A DNA stretch of 10,708 bases from JBOFZL01 sp051655155 (GCA_051655155.1 JBOFZL010000001.1:1-10708); one strand, 5' to 3'. Positions 1-6,173 are shown, counted from the stretch's first letter. Program-made: numbers and translations. The notes: generated from the sequence alone by a model not told the origin.

Positions 1-26
1 GTCAAGTTTGAGCCGACAAACTTGAC
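1..26. repeat. Perfect inverted repeat (hairpin) upstream of the first recombinase fragment
   Basis: Two exact 10-base arms, GTCAAGTTTG and CAAACTTGAC, surround a 6-base loop (AGCCGA). No T-run follows on the plus strand, so it is not a textbook intrinsic terminator. It may be the end of an upstream gene's terminator or a recombination/protein-binding site. The window begins exactly at the left arm, so its full context is unseen. The DNA just upstream of the second recombinase copy does not carry this palindrome. Confidence 0.6.
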
Positions 27-83
27 GGTTTATGATTAAAATATGGTTAGATTTTAAATAGGAAAATACATTTGGAGGATGAC

Positions 84-296
84 ATGAAGAAAAGAGCAGT
101 AGGGTATTGCCGTATATCTACCTTAATGCAAGTAGATAATACTTCGCTTAAGGACCAAGAAGATAAGATTAGAATGTATGCTAAGCTTCACGATATAGTG
201 ATAGATGAAATGTTTATAGATAAAGCAGTATCAGGTAAATCTACAGATAGACCAGAGTATGACAAGATGATGGACTATATAAAGACAAATGATATA
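84..296 (+). pseudogene. Serine recombinase, N-terminal fragment (truncated by Tn3-type element)
   Basis: The 71 surviving codons encode the start of a serine-recombinase catalytic domain: GYCRIST with the presumed nucleophile Ser12, then the helix containing DQEDKIR and the conserved KAVSGKSTDRPEYD segment. I place the start at the ATG at 84 because GGAGG sits at 74-78; a TTG at 72 overlaps that ribosome binding site. The protein matches the recombinase copy at 6240-6967 nearly residue for residue up to NDI. At 297 the reading frame enters the inverted repeat of a Tn3-like element and runs 22 meaningless codons to a stop at 363-365. The second arginine-rich active-site motif and the whole DNA-binding part are missing, so this copy is dead. 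The homology is clear; the biological role of the parent recombinase is not determined. Confidence 0.88.
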
Positions 297-334
297 TGGG
301 TAACGTCGGTAAAATGCGGATTTACAACGTTAAG
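297..334 (+). repeat. Left terminal inverted repeat of the Tn3-type element
   Basis: This 38-bp end begins TGGGTAACGTCGG and finishes CAACGTTAAG. It is the reverse complement of 1162-1199 apart from a few mismatches in the outer third. The inner ACGTTAAG block is typical of Tn3-family transposase-binding ends. Confidence 0.88.
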
Positions 335-341
335 ACAAATT

Positions 342-363
342 AACCCGCTGTTTCCAACGGGTT
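342..363 (-). terminator. Probable terminator of the Tn3-element resolvase
   Basis: Read on the minus strand, this forms a 9-bp stem (AACCCGTTG with CAGCGGGTT, one G-T wobble) closed by a GAAA tetraloop. It lies 15 bases past the resolvase stop codon and just inside the left terminal repeat. The following T-tract is weak (TAATTTGT), so efficiency is uncertain. Confidence 0.55.
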
Positions 364-377
364 GATTGATTTTAAGA

Positions 378-968
378 TTAATCTATATTATTTTTATATT
401 CCTTCAATAGTCTATAATATGTGGTCTTTTTAAGACATAGTATTTCCATAGCTTTTATATTATTTATAGTCTTATTCTCTAAAAGTTCCATAATACCTTT
501 CCACTCTTTTGGATACTCGATTTTACGTCTACCAAATTGGATACCTTTTTCTAAAGCTATTCTAATACCTTCAGCTTGTCTCTTTTCTCTAATCTCAATT
601 TCTTGCTGTGCAATCATTGTATATAGCTCTATTACAATATTATTTATAGTTTCTAACATTACATTATCATCTGTATTTAATTGAGTAGTTGGAAGATTTA
701 ACGCTACAAGCCTAATTTTATTATCTTTAAAATATTGTAGCTCTTTTAAAGTCAATTTTTTATTTCTACCAAGTCTATCAAACTCATGGACCACAAGAAC
801 ATCACCTGGTCTAATCATTTCTTTTAATTTAATATACTCAGGTCTATTAAAATTTTTACCTGTAGATTTATCGCAGTAAATTTTCTCACATCCATATTCT
901 TTAAGGCTTTCTATCTGCCTATCCAAAACTTGGTCTAATCCGCTCACACGTGCATAGCCTATTATCAT
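378..968 (-). CDS. tnpR: Tn3-family resolvase (small serine recombinase, TnpR type)
   Basis: This 196-aa protein resolves transposition cointegrates by serine-mediated recombination at a res site. The catalytic domain begins with IGYARVS (presumed nucleophile Ser9, with Arg7), continues through DKSTGKNFNRPEY (33-45), and carries the active-site arginine motif DRLGR (64-68). The long E helix follows at about 100-135, and a C-terminal helix-turn-helix lies at about 164-191. The length fits TnpR proteins, which are usually 180-200 aa. An AGGGAG ribosome binding site precedes the ATG at 968 by 12 bases, a slightly long spacing. It is the only gene in the 297-1199 element and looks intact, with no frameshift. 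Its likely target is the region between the gene and the right terminal repeat. Specificity for one of the other broken elements in this window is possible but unsupported. Confidence 0.9.
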   Translation of the reverse strand: MIIGYARVSGLDQVLDRQIESLKEYGCEKIYCDKSTGKNFNRPEYIKLKEMIRPGDVLVVHEFDRLGRNKKLTLKELQYFKDNKIRLVALNLPTTQLNTDDNVMLETINNIVIELYTMIAQQEIEIREKRQAEGIRIALEKGIQFGRRKIEYPKEWKGIMELLENKTINNIKAMEILCLKKTTYYRLLKEYKNNID

Positions 969-1006
969 TTTCTACTTTTCTCCCTTGATGTCTATTTTTA
1001 TGTCGA

Positions 1007-1134
1007 TATAGTTCAAATAACTATAGATTAATTTACGAACTATAAAATTAATTTTATCATGTATTTAAAGCCTTGCTATTACCTATTTTTATTTTTTAAA
1101 ATTAAAGTTCATCAAATAGGACTTTTTAGAACTT
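1007..1134. promoter_or_regulatory. Candidate res region for the resolvase
   Basis: The gap between the resolvase start and the right terminal repeat holds two dyads with spacing expected of resolvase subsites. At 1007-1025, TATAGTT and AACTATA flank 5 bases. At 1105-1134, AAGTTC and GAACTT frame a 30-bp site, about the length of a crossover site I. Another AACTATA lies between them at about 1038. Tn3-family res regions have three dyad sites beside tnpR, so the position fits, but I cannot assign site I, II and III with certainty. Confidence 0.45.
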
Positions 1135-1161
1135 GAATTTGAGAAAAATGAGTTAATTTTG

Positions 1162-1199
1162 CTTAACGTTGTAAATCCGCAAAATACCGATTCTACCCA
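1162..1199 (-). repeat. Right terminal inverted repeat of the Tn3-type element
   Basis: The 38-bp partner of 297-334, beginning CTTAACGTTGTAAATCCGC and ending TACCCA on the plus strand. The inner 19 bases match the left end exactly in reverse complement; differences are concentrated near the tip. Confidence 0.88.
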
Positions 1200-1288
1200 T
1201 ATATAGAATAGAAAGCAAAAATCCAACTAGAAAGGTTTTAGAGTATATTTACAATGAATTCATCGACGAACACATTCCAATGCCTTAG
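1200..1288 (+). pseudogene. C-terminal tail of an unidentified plus-strand gene
   Basis: In the frame ending at TAG (1286-1288), 28 or 29 codons outside the Tn3 element read as a plausible protein tail that includes NPTRKVLEYIYNEFIDEHI. The stop lies only a few bases before a strong bidirectional terminator, as expected for a real gene end. It does not match the C-terminus of the related recombinase copy (which ends in MWNKVNNN), so it is probably not the rest of the gene at 84-296. I do not recognise the family. The upstream part of the gene was probably lost when the Tn3-type element inserted or by a linked deletion. Confidence 0.45.
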
Positions 1289-1292
1289 AATT

Positions 1293-1355
1293 AATATCTT
1301 AATAGAAAAAGGGATAGCAGTCTGCAACTCCTACCCCTTTTTCTATTAAGATATT
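1293..1355. terminator. Bidirectional intrinsic terminator
   Basis: Near-perfect 21-bp arms (1293-1313 and 1335-1355) enclose a partly paired inner region. Runs of five A and five T inside the stem put a U-tract after a GC-rich inner hairpin on either strand. It closes the ABC operon from the right and the truncated plus-strand gene from the left. The permease stop codon (1346-1348) lies inside the right arm. Confidence 0.85.
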
Positions 1356-2605
1356 TGATGATTTCTAAATATATGCCTAATGAATGGAAGTGTTAGTAAA
1401 GTCAACATAATGTACACTATCATACGCATAGATACAATATCTGTAATCACACCAAAAAAATCAAAAGACATGTAAGCTAACATAGTACTGTCAAAAGTTG
1501 TTCTTAAAGAAGGACCTGGAAGTAAATATAGAAATTGATTCCAAGTTCTACTAGTTTCACTCATAGGCATAAATACAGGTATTATAAATAACAGAAGATT
1601 TATAACTAATGTTGTATATGGAGACTTAAATTTTGCTGACATTAATAAAGTAAGAGAGACCATACCTATTACCATTAAATATACAGTAAACAACACAACT
1701 ATAGTTGCGTATAAAATATTTAGATTATAAGGTGTGACAATATTTAAAAGTTGAATAGGTAAATTATATCCATCAACTCCTGCAATGATTAAAGGTATAC
1801 TTAATGCTACTATTATATGTATAGTTAAGCTTATTAGCGTAAATATAAATGCTGATATTATTTTTGCTGATATTATTTTTGATTTACCATACTTTGAAGT
1901 TAAGATTAAACTATCCGCTCCAGTTTGGTACTCTTCTGAAAATACACTTGACAAGCAAATACATATTGAGAGAGCTGGAATTATAAATAATTCTACACTA
2001 TTAAAAATATTTTTCCAACCACCTACGTATCCATACTCAAGACGCTCATTGACATTACTATTTTTATTAACCCAAAACTCTTTTTCCTTATCTGAATAAT
2101 TACTTCTTCCATAGTCTGCATTTAATAATTTTGATATATGCTCATTTCTGTGCTCATAAAACTTTGGGCCATTAGTCAAATCTAATGACTGAATTTTAGT
2201 AAGCCCTCCATCCCATTCATAAGGCTTTGAGTAGGCCTCATTTAACATATAGTACATATTAAAATAGGGACTAACATTTTCTCTATAAACTCTATCTTTT
2301 AATTTTACGTATTGTTCATCCTGTTTTACAATATTATTTGGATCTTTAAATAAATCTTGGTAATTAGAAATTATGCTATATACTTTTTCTTCACTTAAAT
2401 CTCCTGAAAACTTATTCTCACGTTCTCTCATTAAATCATAAGCAGACTTTCCCGAAACTTTAACATCATTATCATTATAGACTACTGCACTTTTAGCAGG
2501 AAGAAAAAACAGCAATGCTAATAAAAATATACTACCGACGGTTGTTATTATATGAAGTCTTTTTCTAATTATTTTTTTAAATTCTAAATTAATTAAATCT
2601 AACAT
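1346..2605 (-). CDS. ABC-2 type transporter permease
   Basis: This 419-aa membrane protein is the presumed translocation subunit paired with the ATPase encoded immediately upstream. It has one N-terminal membrane helix at about 17-36 (HIITTVGSIFLLALLFF), then a large hydrophilic extracytoplasmic region of about 160 residues. Further helices follow, covering FIIPALSICICLSSVF, the FIFTLISLTIHIIVALSIPLI stretch and several more up to the C-terminus. The cytoplasmic segment SEEYQTGADSLILTSKYGK is typical of ABC-2 permeases. GGAGG precedes the ATG. Only 15 bases separate it from the ATPase stop, so the two genes are probably cotranscribed. The family exports antibiotics, peptides or lipids, and the substrate cannot be read from the sequence. 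The large loop recalls BcrB/bacteriocin-immunity-like permeases, but this is only resemblance. The gene ends inside the bidirectional terminator. Confidence 0.88.
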   Translation of the reverse strand: MLDLINLEFKKIIRKRLHIITTVGSIFLLALLFFLPAKSAVVYNDNDVKVSGKSAYDLMRERENKFSGDLSEEKVYSIISNYQDLFKDPNNIVKQDEQYVKLKDRVYRENVSPYFNMYYMLNEAYSKPYEWDGGLTKIQSLDLTNGPKFYEHRNEHISKLLNADYGRSNYSDKEKEFWVNKNSNVNERLEYGYVGGWKNIFNSVELFIIPALSICICLSSVFSEEYQTGADSLILTSKYGKSKIISAKIISAFIFTLISLTIHIIVALSIPLIIAGVDGYNLPIQLLNIVTPYNLNILYATIVVLFTVYLMVIGMVSLTLLMSAKFKSPYTTLVINLLLFIIPVFMPMSETSRTWNQFLYLLPGPSLRTTFDSTMLAYMSFDFFGVITDIVSMRMIVYIMLTLLTLPFIRHIFRNHQIS

Positions 2606-2620
2606 AGATCTACCTCCAAA

Positions 2621-3487
2621 TTAAAATTCATCCTTAAAATGATATAAATATAAATCTTCTAACGTGGGCTTAACCAGCCTAGCATTGCCTGTTGGTTTAT
2701 AGTCTGATACTATTCTCATAACCACATTATCGTCTTTATTATTAATATTAACTACTGCATATTTTAAATAGAGTTCATCTGATTCTTTTATACTAACTTC
2801 ACATTCCCAGACATTATTAGCTATGCTACAAGTCAATTCGTTTACAGAACCACTATGTATTAAATTTCCTTGTTTTAGCATAAGGATGGTATCTGCAATA
2901 TACTCAATATCGGACACTATATGAGTTGAAAGGATTATAATTTTATCTTTTGATAAACTAGAAATTAAATTTCTAAATCTTATTCTTTCTTTCGGATCTA
3001 AACCGGCAGTAGGTTCATCTAATACTAATATCTTAGGATTGTTTAAAATTGCTTGCGCTATTCCAAGTCTTTGTTTCATACCTCCTGAAAATGTTCCAAT
3101 TTTTTTATTTGCAACATTGGATAAACCAACCTCATCGAGTAAACTTTTAACTATTACATTAGACTCGCTCTTTGAAACTCCTTTGAGAGTAGCCATATAA
3201 ATCATAAATTCTTTAGCTGAAAATTCTGGATAATACCCAAAATCTTGAGGTAAGTATCCAAGTATATCTCTAAACTGTTCATCCATTTTATATATGTTTT
3301 TACCATTTATTTCAATTTCACCTTTTGTTGGCTTAAGTAAGCCACATATCATTCTCATTGTAGTTGATTTTCCAGATCCATTTGCCCCTAAGAATCCGTA
3401 AATACCTTCTTTCAATGTTATATTGATATTATTTACAGCTATTTTAGCATTATATGTTTTTGTTACATTATAAAGTTGTAATCTCAT
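2621..3487 (-). CDS. ABC transporter ATP-binding protein (BcrA-like)
   Basis: This 288-aa nucleotide-binding subunit drives the adjacent permease by ATP hydrolysis. All motifs are intact: Walker A GANGSGKST (34-42), Q-loop Gln81 in YLPQDFG, signature SGGMKQR (134-140), Walker B ILVLDEP (153-159), D-loop AGLDP, and the switch histidine in STHIVSD (His189). A C-terminal accessory part of about 70 residues follows the core and ends with KPTLEDLYL, a motif common in CcmA/BcrA-type exporters. The start is ATG at 3487 with a strong AAAGGGGG ribosome binding site 4 bases upstream. The MITE-like element at 3557-3752 lies only 69 bases upstream of the start, so the promoter must lie in this short gap or in the element. 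I see no convincing ECF-type promoter there. Similar pairs give self-immunity or resistance to peptide antibiotics; this role is inference. Confidence 0.9.
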   Translation of the reverse strand: MRLQLYNVTKTYNAKIAVNNINITLKEGIYGFLGANGSGKSTTMRMICGLLKPTKGEIEINGKNIYKMDEQFRDILGYLPQDFGYYPEFSAKEFMIYMATLKGVSKSESNVIVKSLLDEVGLSNVANKKIGTFSGGMKQRLGIAQAILNNPKILVLDEPTAGLDPKERIRFRNLISSLSKDKIIILSTHIVSDIEYIADTILMLKQGNLIHSGSVNELTCSIANNVWECEVSIKESDELYLKYAVVNINNKDDNVVMRIVSDYKPTGNARLVKPTLEDLYLYHFKDEF

Positions 3488-3556
3488 ATTGCCCCCTTTA
3501 TTTATTATCCTATTCGTCTTATATTTGTGTAATTTTTAATAGTCGCAATATACTTC

Positions 3557-3752
3557 GGGGAGGACGACATACGTGTTATTTTCGGCCACTTGATAAAATT
3601 GTAAATTATATATGGACTTATGATTATAGTAACTCTGATTTAACTGTAAAATCCAAAGATTTTATAAAAATAAAAAAATCGGTGTATGCAAGTTATATCA
3701 AAGATGTTTAAATTTAAGTGGCCGATTTTTACACGTATGTCGTCCTCTCCCC
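3557..3752. repeat. Palindromic MITE-like element, copy 1 (196 bp)
   Basis: Terminal inverted repeats of about 36 bp lie at 3557-3592 and 3716-3752. Both arms contain GAGGACGACATACGTGT (the right arm has two extra bases in its G-rich tip) and CGGCCACTT, separated by a T-rich segment that does not pair. The AT-rich interior has no gene; an 85-codon open frame through it is not credible. An internal AAAAATCGG at 3673-3681 can pair with CCGATTTTT of the right arm. A second copy lies at 7785-8051 and a related single end at 7011-7042. I find no clear target duplication. The subterminal repeat arrangement recalls IS21-family ends, but the parent element is not identified. It separates the sigma/anti-sigma operon from the ABC operon. 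Confidence 0.88.
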
Positions 3753-3754
3753 AA

Positions 3755-3787
3755 ATAGGTATATCTATTAAATAATAGTATACCTAT
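3755..3787. repeat. AT-rich hairpin between the anti-sigma gene and MITE copy 1
   Basis: ATAGGTATA and TATACCTAT form outer arms, continued by CTATTA and TAATAG with one bulged base. It lies downstream of the anti-sigma stop and could end that transcript, but no T-run follows on the minus strand. It could equally be flanking DNA of the MITE insertion site. Confidence 0.5.
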
Positions 3788-3852
3788 AACTCCACCTTCG
3801 GCATAAAAATATTTAATTGCTAGATAATGTAATTAAGTTTAATTTAATATTT

Positions 3853-4848
3853 TTATCTTAAATTAATTACTATTTCATCGTCAACTCTATTAAAATTCTC
3901 ATTACTATCAAACTCTCTATAGTAAGGATATAATTTAAGCTCTGTTGCATCACTGTTTATTTCACTATTTTCGGTATCTAGTGCAAATGTAACACTACCA
4001 TTATAATTCTCATCTAGATACAGCTTACTTACGATGAATTCATAACTATTCCCTAAGTTATCTTCACCTATTAATTTGACGTCTAAGCTAGCTATATCCC
4101 CCGTAACTAAAGTTTTAATTGTAGTATTAAAAGCATTACCCTTGTACTCTCTAAAATCTATTGTAATTCCAGAATTCAAAGTTATAACCTTATTCAATTC
4201 AATTACAATAGAATCATTCTTTAGTGTATCTGAATTAATATCAAAAACAAAATTCCAAGAACCTTTTACTCCTCTAGCTTCAGAATTTTCATTTACACAT
4301 AAAGATTCATATTGAATTTCTATTTTTAAGTCTCCTATTAACTCATCTTTGAATCTGTATGTACTAATGCTGTTAATTGTTACATCATCTTCGTACTCTA
4401 ACATCTCATCTGAATCATATGAAAGCTTTTTACCATTAACTACTATAGTAGGTCTCAAATTTATTTCACTAGAAATCGGACCATTATCAGATTTTATAGT
4501 GGATGACACAACTAACTCATTTTCATTAACTAAAGCCTCGTTTACAGTTACAGTATACCCATTATTGCTAACAGATGAACCAATTGATGCTTTATACTCA
4601 TTTAAATTATTAGAAACACCAAAATAACTAGGTATACTAATAAAAAAATCTTTTACACTAGCAAATGCAGTAGTATTAAAAACAATCAAACTACTAAAAA
4701 TAAATACTGAAATAGACAGAGATATTATTTTTATCCTTCTTCTCCTTTTCTCAAGTACAGCAACCTGTATACCTGACTCTATAACATTATCTAATTCTGC
4801 AGATATATCTATATGGTCAAAAAAATTATTATTATTACTATCTTTCAT
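3853..4848 (-). CDS. DUF4179-like anti-sigma factor (membrane protein)
   Basis: This 331-aa protein is the probable partner of the ECF sigma factor encoded just upstream. The first 35 residues form a hydrophilic cytosolic segment (HIDISAELDNVIESGIQVA) of the type that contacts sigma factors in DUF4179/DUF5643 proteins. It ends in a basic stop-transfer patch (KRRRRIK). One membrane helix follows at about 40-62 (IISLSISVFIFSSLIVF), then a large extracytoplasmic beta-rich region of about 265 residues, including SVKDFFISIPSYFGVS and IVVNGKKL. The ATG at 4848 lies 11 bases inside the sigma gene, which suggests translational coupling. The protein should hold the sigma factor at the membrane until an envelope signal arrives; that is known for related pairs and inferred here. 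The family call rests on layout and operon context more than on a catalytic motif. Confidence 0.82.
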   Translation of the reverse strand: MKDSNNNNFFDHIDISAELDNVIESGIQVAVLEKRRRRIKIISLSISVFIFSSLIVFNTTAFASVKDFFISIPSYFGVSNNLNEYKASIGSSVSNNGYTVTVNEALVNENELVVSSTIKSDNGPISSEINLRPTIVVNGKKLSYDSDEMLEYEDDVTINSISTYRFKDELIGDLKIEIQYESLCVNENSEARGVKGSWNFVFDINSDTLKNDSIVIELNKVITLNSGITIDFREYKGNAFNTTIKTLVTGDIASLDVKLIGEDNLGNSYEFIVSKLYLDENYNGSVTFALDTENSEINSDATELKLYPYYREFDSNENFNRVDDEIVINLR

Positions 4849-5392
4849 ACAAATAATCCTCCTTTAATATCTCTTTCATAGAAATTTTAGCTCTCCTTAA
4901 ATAAGTCTTAACTGTATTAGATGAAACATCCATTATTTTAGCTATTTCATCTATAGTTAAGTCATCAAAATATTTCAATATAATCACTGTTTTATATTCA
5001 TACCTTAATAAATGGATAGTATTTCTTATATCAATTTTTTCATTGATATCACACTCAAAATCATCTTTAGATTCAAGCATCTCTATAGATTCAGAACTAG
5101 GCAATTCTTTAGTTTTACAATGATCATACGCACAATTAACAAGTATTTTAGCTATCCAGCTTTTGAATGATGAATATTTTTTTAACTTTTTAATACTTAG
5201 CCATGCTTTGCACACGCACTCTTGAACTATATCTAATGAGTCTGACTCGTTACCTGTATAACTGTAAGATATCTTATATAAGTAGTTCTTATATTTCTTT
5301 ACTAGTACTTCAAAATACTCAACATCTCCTTTTATGCTCCTTTTAATTAATTCATCTTCAGGTAGAAAAATTATATGTTTATCTCCTTTCAA
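4838..5392 (-). CDS. ECF sigma-70 family RNA polymerase sigma factor
   Basis: This 184-aa protein has the two-domain ECF layout. Region 2, at about 27-92, contains the core-binding helix around SDSLDIVQECVCKAWLSI and the -10-recognition helix SSFKSWIAKILVNCAYDHC. Region 4, at about 125-177, carries LTIDEIAKIMDVSSNTVKTY, a clear helix-turn-helix for -35 recognition. A short acidic linker joins them. There is no good ATG: translation probably begins at TTG (5392), about 8 bases after AAGGGG. A second perfect AAAGGAG lies inside codons 2-4 and could serve an alternative rare start a few codons on. It overlaps the anti-sigma gene by 11 bases. A TGAAAC promoter upstream suggests autoregulation. 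Sigma factors of this type govern envelope or antimicrobial stress responses; the regulon here is unknown. Confidence 0.9.
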   Translation of the reverse strand: MKGDKHIIFLPEDELIKRSIKGDVEYFEVLVKKYKNYLYKISYSYTGNESDSLDIVQECVCKAWLSIKKLKKYSSFKSWIAKILVNCAYDHCKTKELPSSESIEMLESKDDFECDINEKIDIRNTIHLLRYEYKTVIILKYFDDLTIDEIAKIMDVSSNTVKTYLRRAKISMKEILKEDYLYER

Positions 5393-5483
5393 AAAAACAG
5401 CCCCTTCTTATTAAATTTTGTAATAACACTAGAGAGCGTATCGATTTATATGAAACAAATATATCTCTAAACTTTACAATACA

Positions 5484-5512
5484 TAGACTATCAATACATA
5501 TAAAAAGTTTCA
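5484..5512 (-). promoter_or_regulatory. Candidate autoregulated ECF promoter of the sigma operon
   Basis: On the minus strand a TGAAAC -35 box (5507-5512) is followed by a T-run and, after 17 bases, AGTCTA (5484-5489). This resembles the TGAAAC...CGTCTA pattern used by SigW/SigM-type ECF factors. It lies about 92 bases upstream of the sigma start. The first base of the -10 box differs from consensus. Confidence 0.5.
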
Positions 5513-5535
5513 AATTTTTAAAATAATTTAATATT

Positions 5536-5575
5536 AAAAAAAGCAAGAGTACTGACTAGTACTCTTGCTTTTTTT
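5536..5575. terminator. Perfect bidirectional intrinsic terminator
   Basis: GCAAGAGTACT (5543-5553) and AGTACTCTTGC (5558-5568) form an 11-bp stem with a 4-base loop. Seven A precede and seven T follow, so it works on both strands. It lies 22 bases past the stop of the 165-aa gene and before the sigma promoter, so it separates these two units. A smaller dyad (TACAACTA / TAGTTGTA, 5587-5609) spans the stop codon of the 165-aa gene. Confidence 0.93.
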
Positions 5576-5596
5576 AACATATTCTATACAACTAGA

Positions 5597-6094
5597 CTAA
5601 TTAGTTGTACCGCTACCTCTTAACTCTCTTGTCCATACAAATTCTCTTGTTGGGTTAGTTTGAGTAGATGAATTTCTTACATATTTATGGAATCTATAAC
5701 AGCACACCTGATCATATGGTCCTGGTACTGATAATGTTGGAACGTTACTAAATGTTCTACCTACATCTTTTGCATATCTTGTAGTTGATAAATCACGATC
5801 CCAAGACTGAGAGTTTAAAAACTTAGAGAAAACTTGATAAGAACAATACACGTTAGTACCATAACCACTAGGTGAAAAATAAACACTATTAAGTGGTTTA
5901 CCTGCTGTATATTTTACAGTTATAGTACTCGCTCTGCCCTCAGGATCAACTAATTCTAACTCTTCTTCTGTGAATTCAACTCCATCTTCTTTTACAATTC
6001 TTCTACTTAAAACCTTTGGTTCTTCACAATAAACTACATTTTTATTCTCAGACCCATTTTCTAACATTACTTCTTCTTTCATTTCTTTTTCCAT
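5597..6094 (-). CDS. Unidentified 165-aa protein with acidic N-terminus
   Basis: I do not recognise this protein. The ATG at 6094 has a strong AAGGGGGA ribosome binding site, and the gene has its own promoter-like sequence and terminator, so it is very likely expressed alone. Residues 1-55 are very acidic (KEMKEEVML, FTEEELELVDPEG) and look like a flexible or leader segment. Residues 56-165 are polar and aromatic, rich in Tyr, Ser, Thr and Arg, with VYFSPSGYGTNVYCSY, YDQVCCYRFHKYV and a basic C-terminus RELRGSGTTN. There are four cysteines, two adjacent. There is no signal peptide or membrane helix. An acidic front and Cys/Tyr-rich back could fit a modified-peptide precursor, a structural protein or an effector, but no modifying enzyme is present nearby. 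Its GC content looks higher than its neighbours. Confidence 0.82.
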   Translation of the reverse strand: MEKEMKEEVMLENGSENKNVVYCEEPKVLSRRIVKEDGVEFTEEELELVDPEGRASTITVKYTAGKPLNSVYFSPSGYGTNVYCSYQVFSKFLNSQSWDRDLSTTRYAKDVGRTFSNVPTLSVPGPYDQVCCYRFHKYVRNSSTQTNPTREFVWTRELRGSGTTN

Positions 6095-6173
6095 AACAAT
6101 ATCCCCCTTGTTTAAGTGCTAGCTTCAATATGGCTAGTAATTTTATTTTGTGATTTTTTATTTTTACACTTAT

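Larger units (their letters stand above)
297..1199. mobile_element. Non-autonomous Tn3-family element (Tn1546-type ends, resolvase only)
   Basis: This 903-bp unit is bounded by 38-bp imperfect inverted repeats. It contains one resolvase gene, a resolvase-site-like region, and no transposase. The ends share the Tn3-family form (GGG tip, ACGTTAAG inner end) and, from memory, closely match the Tn1546 terminal repeat, especially the inner block GCGGATTTACAACG. Tn3-family elements can be mobilised in trans by a related TnpA, so this resembles a TIME/MITE-type derivative that retained its resolution system. Flanks are alternating AT on both sides. If the left end is taken as starting at 298, TATAT (293-297 and 1200-1204) is a perfect 5-bp duplication; with both ends at 38 bp the flanks are ATATA and TATAT, so the duplication is ambiguous. 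It interrupts the recombinase fragment ending at 296. Confidence 0.85.

Noticed and set aside
421..684. 87-codon plus-strand open frame
   Set aside because: It lies wholly antisense to the resolvase, has no ribosome binding site, and its hydrophobic, Ile/Ser/Phe-rich translation is typical of antisense AT-rich DNA.
1785..2099. 104-codon plus-strand open frame
   Set aside because: Antisense to the ABC permease, with no initiation signals and no recognisable domain.
3543..3548. TTGCGA as a -35 box of the ABC operon
   Set aside because: The nearest -10-like TATAAG is 19 bases away and both boxes are weak; not enough to call a promoter.
3454..3711. 85-codon plus-strand open frame through MITE copy 1
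   Set aside because: It begins antisense to the ATPase start and runs through a non-coding palindrome. The same frame is not kept in copy 2.
4076..4627. Two plus-strand open frames (79 and 92 codons)
   Set aside because: Both are antisense to the anti-sigma gene, whose frame, start overlap and membrane helix are convincing.
5451..5456. A second TGAAAC on the plus strand as an ECF promoter
   Set aside because: No CGTC-like -10 box follows at 16-17 bases and no plus-strand gene lies downstream.
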